Origin: Streptacidiphilus jeojiense
GTDB taxonomy: Bacteria; Actinomycetota; Actinomycetes; Streptomycetales; Streptomycetaceae
Assembly (NCBI RefSeq): GCF_000719095.1
Contig: NZ_JOEH01000036.1
Coordinates: 1 to 64,000, forward strand
Reading direction: 5' to 3'
Length of the DNA stretch: 64,000 nt
Shown: positions 62,982 to 64,000 of the stretch, piece by piece
Numbering within the stretch: position 1 is the stretch's first letter
Layout: each line of letters starts with the position of its first letter
Translations under genes and position numbers: made by a program
Notes under the pieces: model-generated
What the model was told of the DNA's origin: nothing
The model's database searches: none
Seen by the model: the letters and a program-made list of their open reading frames with translations, nothing else

Positions 62982-63989
62982 ATGAAAGCCATCCAGATGA
63001 CCGAGCAGGGCGGCCCGGAGGTTCTACGCCTGGTGGACCTGCCCGACCCGCAGCCCGGCCCGGGGCAGATCCTGATCCGGGTGCAGGCCGCGTCGGTGAA
63101 CTTCTCCGATGTCATGCGCCGGCGCGGGGACGACTACCCCGTTCCCACGCCGTCGCCGTTCGTCCCCGGCGCGGAGGTGTCCGGGACCGTCGCGGCGCTG
63201 GGCGAGGGCGTCGAGGAGCCCGCCGTCGGCACACCGGTGTTCGCGATGGTCGGCGCCGACGCCTCCGGCGGGTACGCCGAACTCGCCCTGGCCTTCGCCG
63301 CGAACGTGATCCCCGTCCCGCCGGGGCTGGATCCCGACGCCGCAGCCGGCATCGTGGTGGCGGGGCTCGCCGCGACCCTAATCCTCACCCGGACCGCCGC
63401 CGTCGAGAAGGGCCAGAGCGTGTTCGTCCCGGCCGCAGCCGGCGGCGTGGGCGGCTACGCCGTGCAGATCGCCAAGCTCCTGGGCGCCGGCACGGTCATC
63501 GCGGGCGCGAGCACCGAGGCCAAGCGGAACATCGCACTGGGCCTCGGCGCCGACCACGCCGTCGACTACAACGACCCCGCCTGGACCAGGACGGTCAGGG
63601 ACCTCACCGGCGGCACCGGGGTGGACGTGGCGCTGGAGATGTCCGGCGGCGACCGGCTGGCCCAGACCCTGGGAGTGCTCGCGCCCTTCGGCAGCCTGGT
63701 CGTCTTCGGTTCGGTCAGCGGCGCTCCCGGCCGCCTGGACGAGAGGGCCGTCCTGCCCTGGCTCTACGACCCGGCCCCCAACCAGTCCGTGGTGGGCTTC
63801 AATCTCGGCCCGTGGTTCGAGCTGCGCCTGCCGACCGCGGTCGCGGCGCTGCAGCAGCTGATCGAGTGGGTCGGCTCGGGGCAGGTCCGGGTACCGGTCC
63901 CGCACCCGCTCCCGCTGGCCCGGGCCGCCGAGGCGCACCGTCTGCTGGAGAGCGGGGCCACCACCGGCAAGCTGGTCCTCAAGCCGTGA
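62982..63989 (+). CDS. Zinc-independent quinone oxidoreductase (MDR superfamily)
   Basis: 335 residues from ATG 62982, five bases after GGAGG; the ATG at 62979 is too close. QOR marks are 'MKAIQMTEQGGPEVLRLVDL', 'ASVNFSDVMRRRGDDYPVPT', the cofactor segment 'VFVPAAAGGVGGYAVQIAKL' (AxxGGxG) and 'ATEAKRNIALGLGADHAVDY'-like sequence. There are no structural or catalytic zinc Cys residues, as expected for this class. It uses NADPH to reduce quinones or enones in the cytoplasm. MarR-controlled oxidoreductases of this type often answer electrophile or quinone stress. Confidence 0.92.
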   Translation: MKAIQMTEQGGPEVLRLVDLPDPQPGPGQILIRVQAASVNFSDVMRRRGDDYPVPTPSPFVPGAEVSGTVAALGEGVEEPAVGTPVFAMVGADASGGYAELALAFAANVIPVPPGLDPDAAAGIVVAGLAATLILTRTAAVEKGQSVFVPAAAGGVGGYAVQIAKLLGAGTVIAGASTEAKRNIALGLGADHAVDYNDPAWTRTVRDLTGGTGVDVALEMSGGDRLAQTLGVLAPFGSLVVFGSVSGAPGRLDERAVLPWLYDPAPNQSVVGFNLGPWFELRLPTAVAALQQLIEWVGSGQVRVPVPHPLPLARAAEAHRLLESGATTGKLVLKP

Positions 63990-64000
63990 CAACGGTTCAG

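Overview
The window is high-GC, densely packed DNA from a mycelial actinobacterium, most likely Streptomyces or a close relative in the Streptomycetaceae. This is inferred from the GC-rich third positions, frequent GTG starts, a SARP/AfsR-type regulator, a GH46 chitosanase with a CsnR-like box, a rifampin phosphotransferase with a rifamycin-associated element, CBM32 exoproteins, and MmyB-type XRE, TetR, MarR and LacI regulators with textbook operators. I see no rRNA, tRNA, CRISPR array or replication origin. Most of the window looks like chromosome-arm accessory content.

Layout. 1-2700: tail of a LuxR-type regulator, a ClC-type channel, and a MerR-methyltransferase fusion with its own MerR-style promoter. 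2704-8195: an amide/nitrogen-compound catabolic locus (AtzH-like protein, DUF1097 membrane protein, CodA-like amidohydrolase, acetamidase/formamidase, amidase) around a GntR/FCD regulator; TTGTATACAA-type palindromes lie in front of both operons. 8300-14010: lower-GC genes (a truncated hypothetical, a GIY-YIG-like protein, a zinc-ribbon protein, an FRG-domain protein, an HNH-Shedu nuclease) bracketed by ISAs1-family end sequences and a decayed ISAs1 element. This is a likely anti-phage defence patch. 14000-18600: genomic wreckage (IS256 and Tn3 fragments, truncated XRE/TPR and AHCY-like genes, an amber-interrupted amidase) with an intact NUDIX gene.

18649-30016: XRE/MFS divergent pair, a large secreted CBM32 beta-helix protein behind a LacI-type operator, a lytic transglycosylase, a secreted peptidoglycan-binding-like protein and the SARP-NB-ARC-TPR regulator. 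30135-38900: a sugar locus in which a Tat-type glycosidase-like/FGE-like fusion, a LacI repressor and rbsK-rbsD-rbsB-rbsA-rbsC follow two promoters carrying arrays of a 13-bp operator repeat. rbsC has a one-base frameshift. 38906-41669: a Clp-N-domain protein with a leaderless promoter, and a secreted S15 peptidase. 41746-46727: rph (rifamycin resistance), an MFS pump and a MarR regulator.

46727-50823: an IS630-family element with a passenger gene, an SMI1/KNR4 protein, and a TnpB (IS605-type) element that splits a GNAT acetyltransferase. 50913-57564: chitosanase, small genes, a DJ-1/SDR pair and a zinc ABC importer behind two Zur-like boxes. 57599-63989: four regulator/enzyme divergent pairs (AraC/NmrA, TetR/carboxymuconolactone decarboxylase, TetR/SDR, MarR/quinone oxidoreductase), three of which have clear palindromic operators.

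Recurring themes are divergent regulator-target pairs with well-preserved palindromes, leaderless or nearly leaderless regulator transcripts (a -10 box placed so that +1 falls on or beside the start codon), and mobile elements concentrated in 8.8-17.4 kb and 46.7-50.6 kb.
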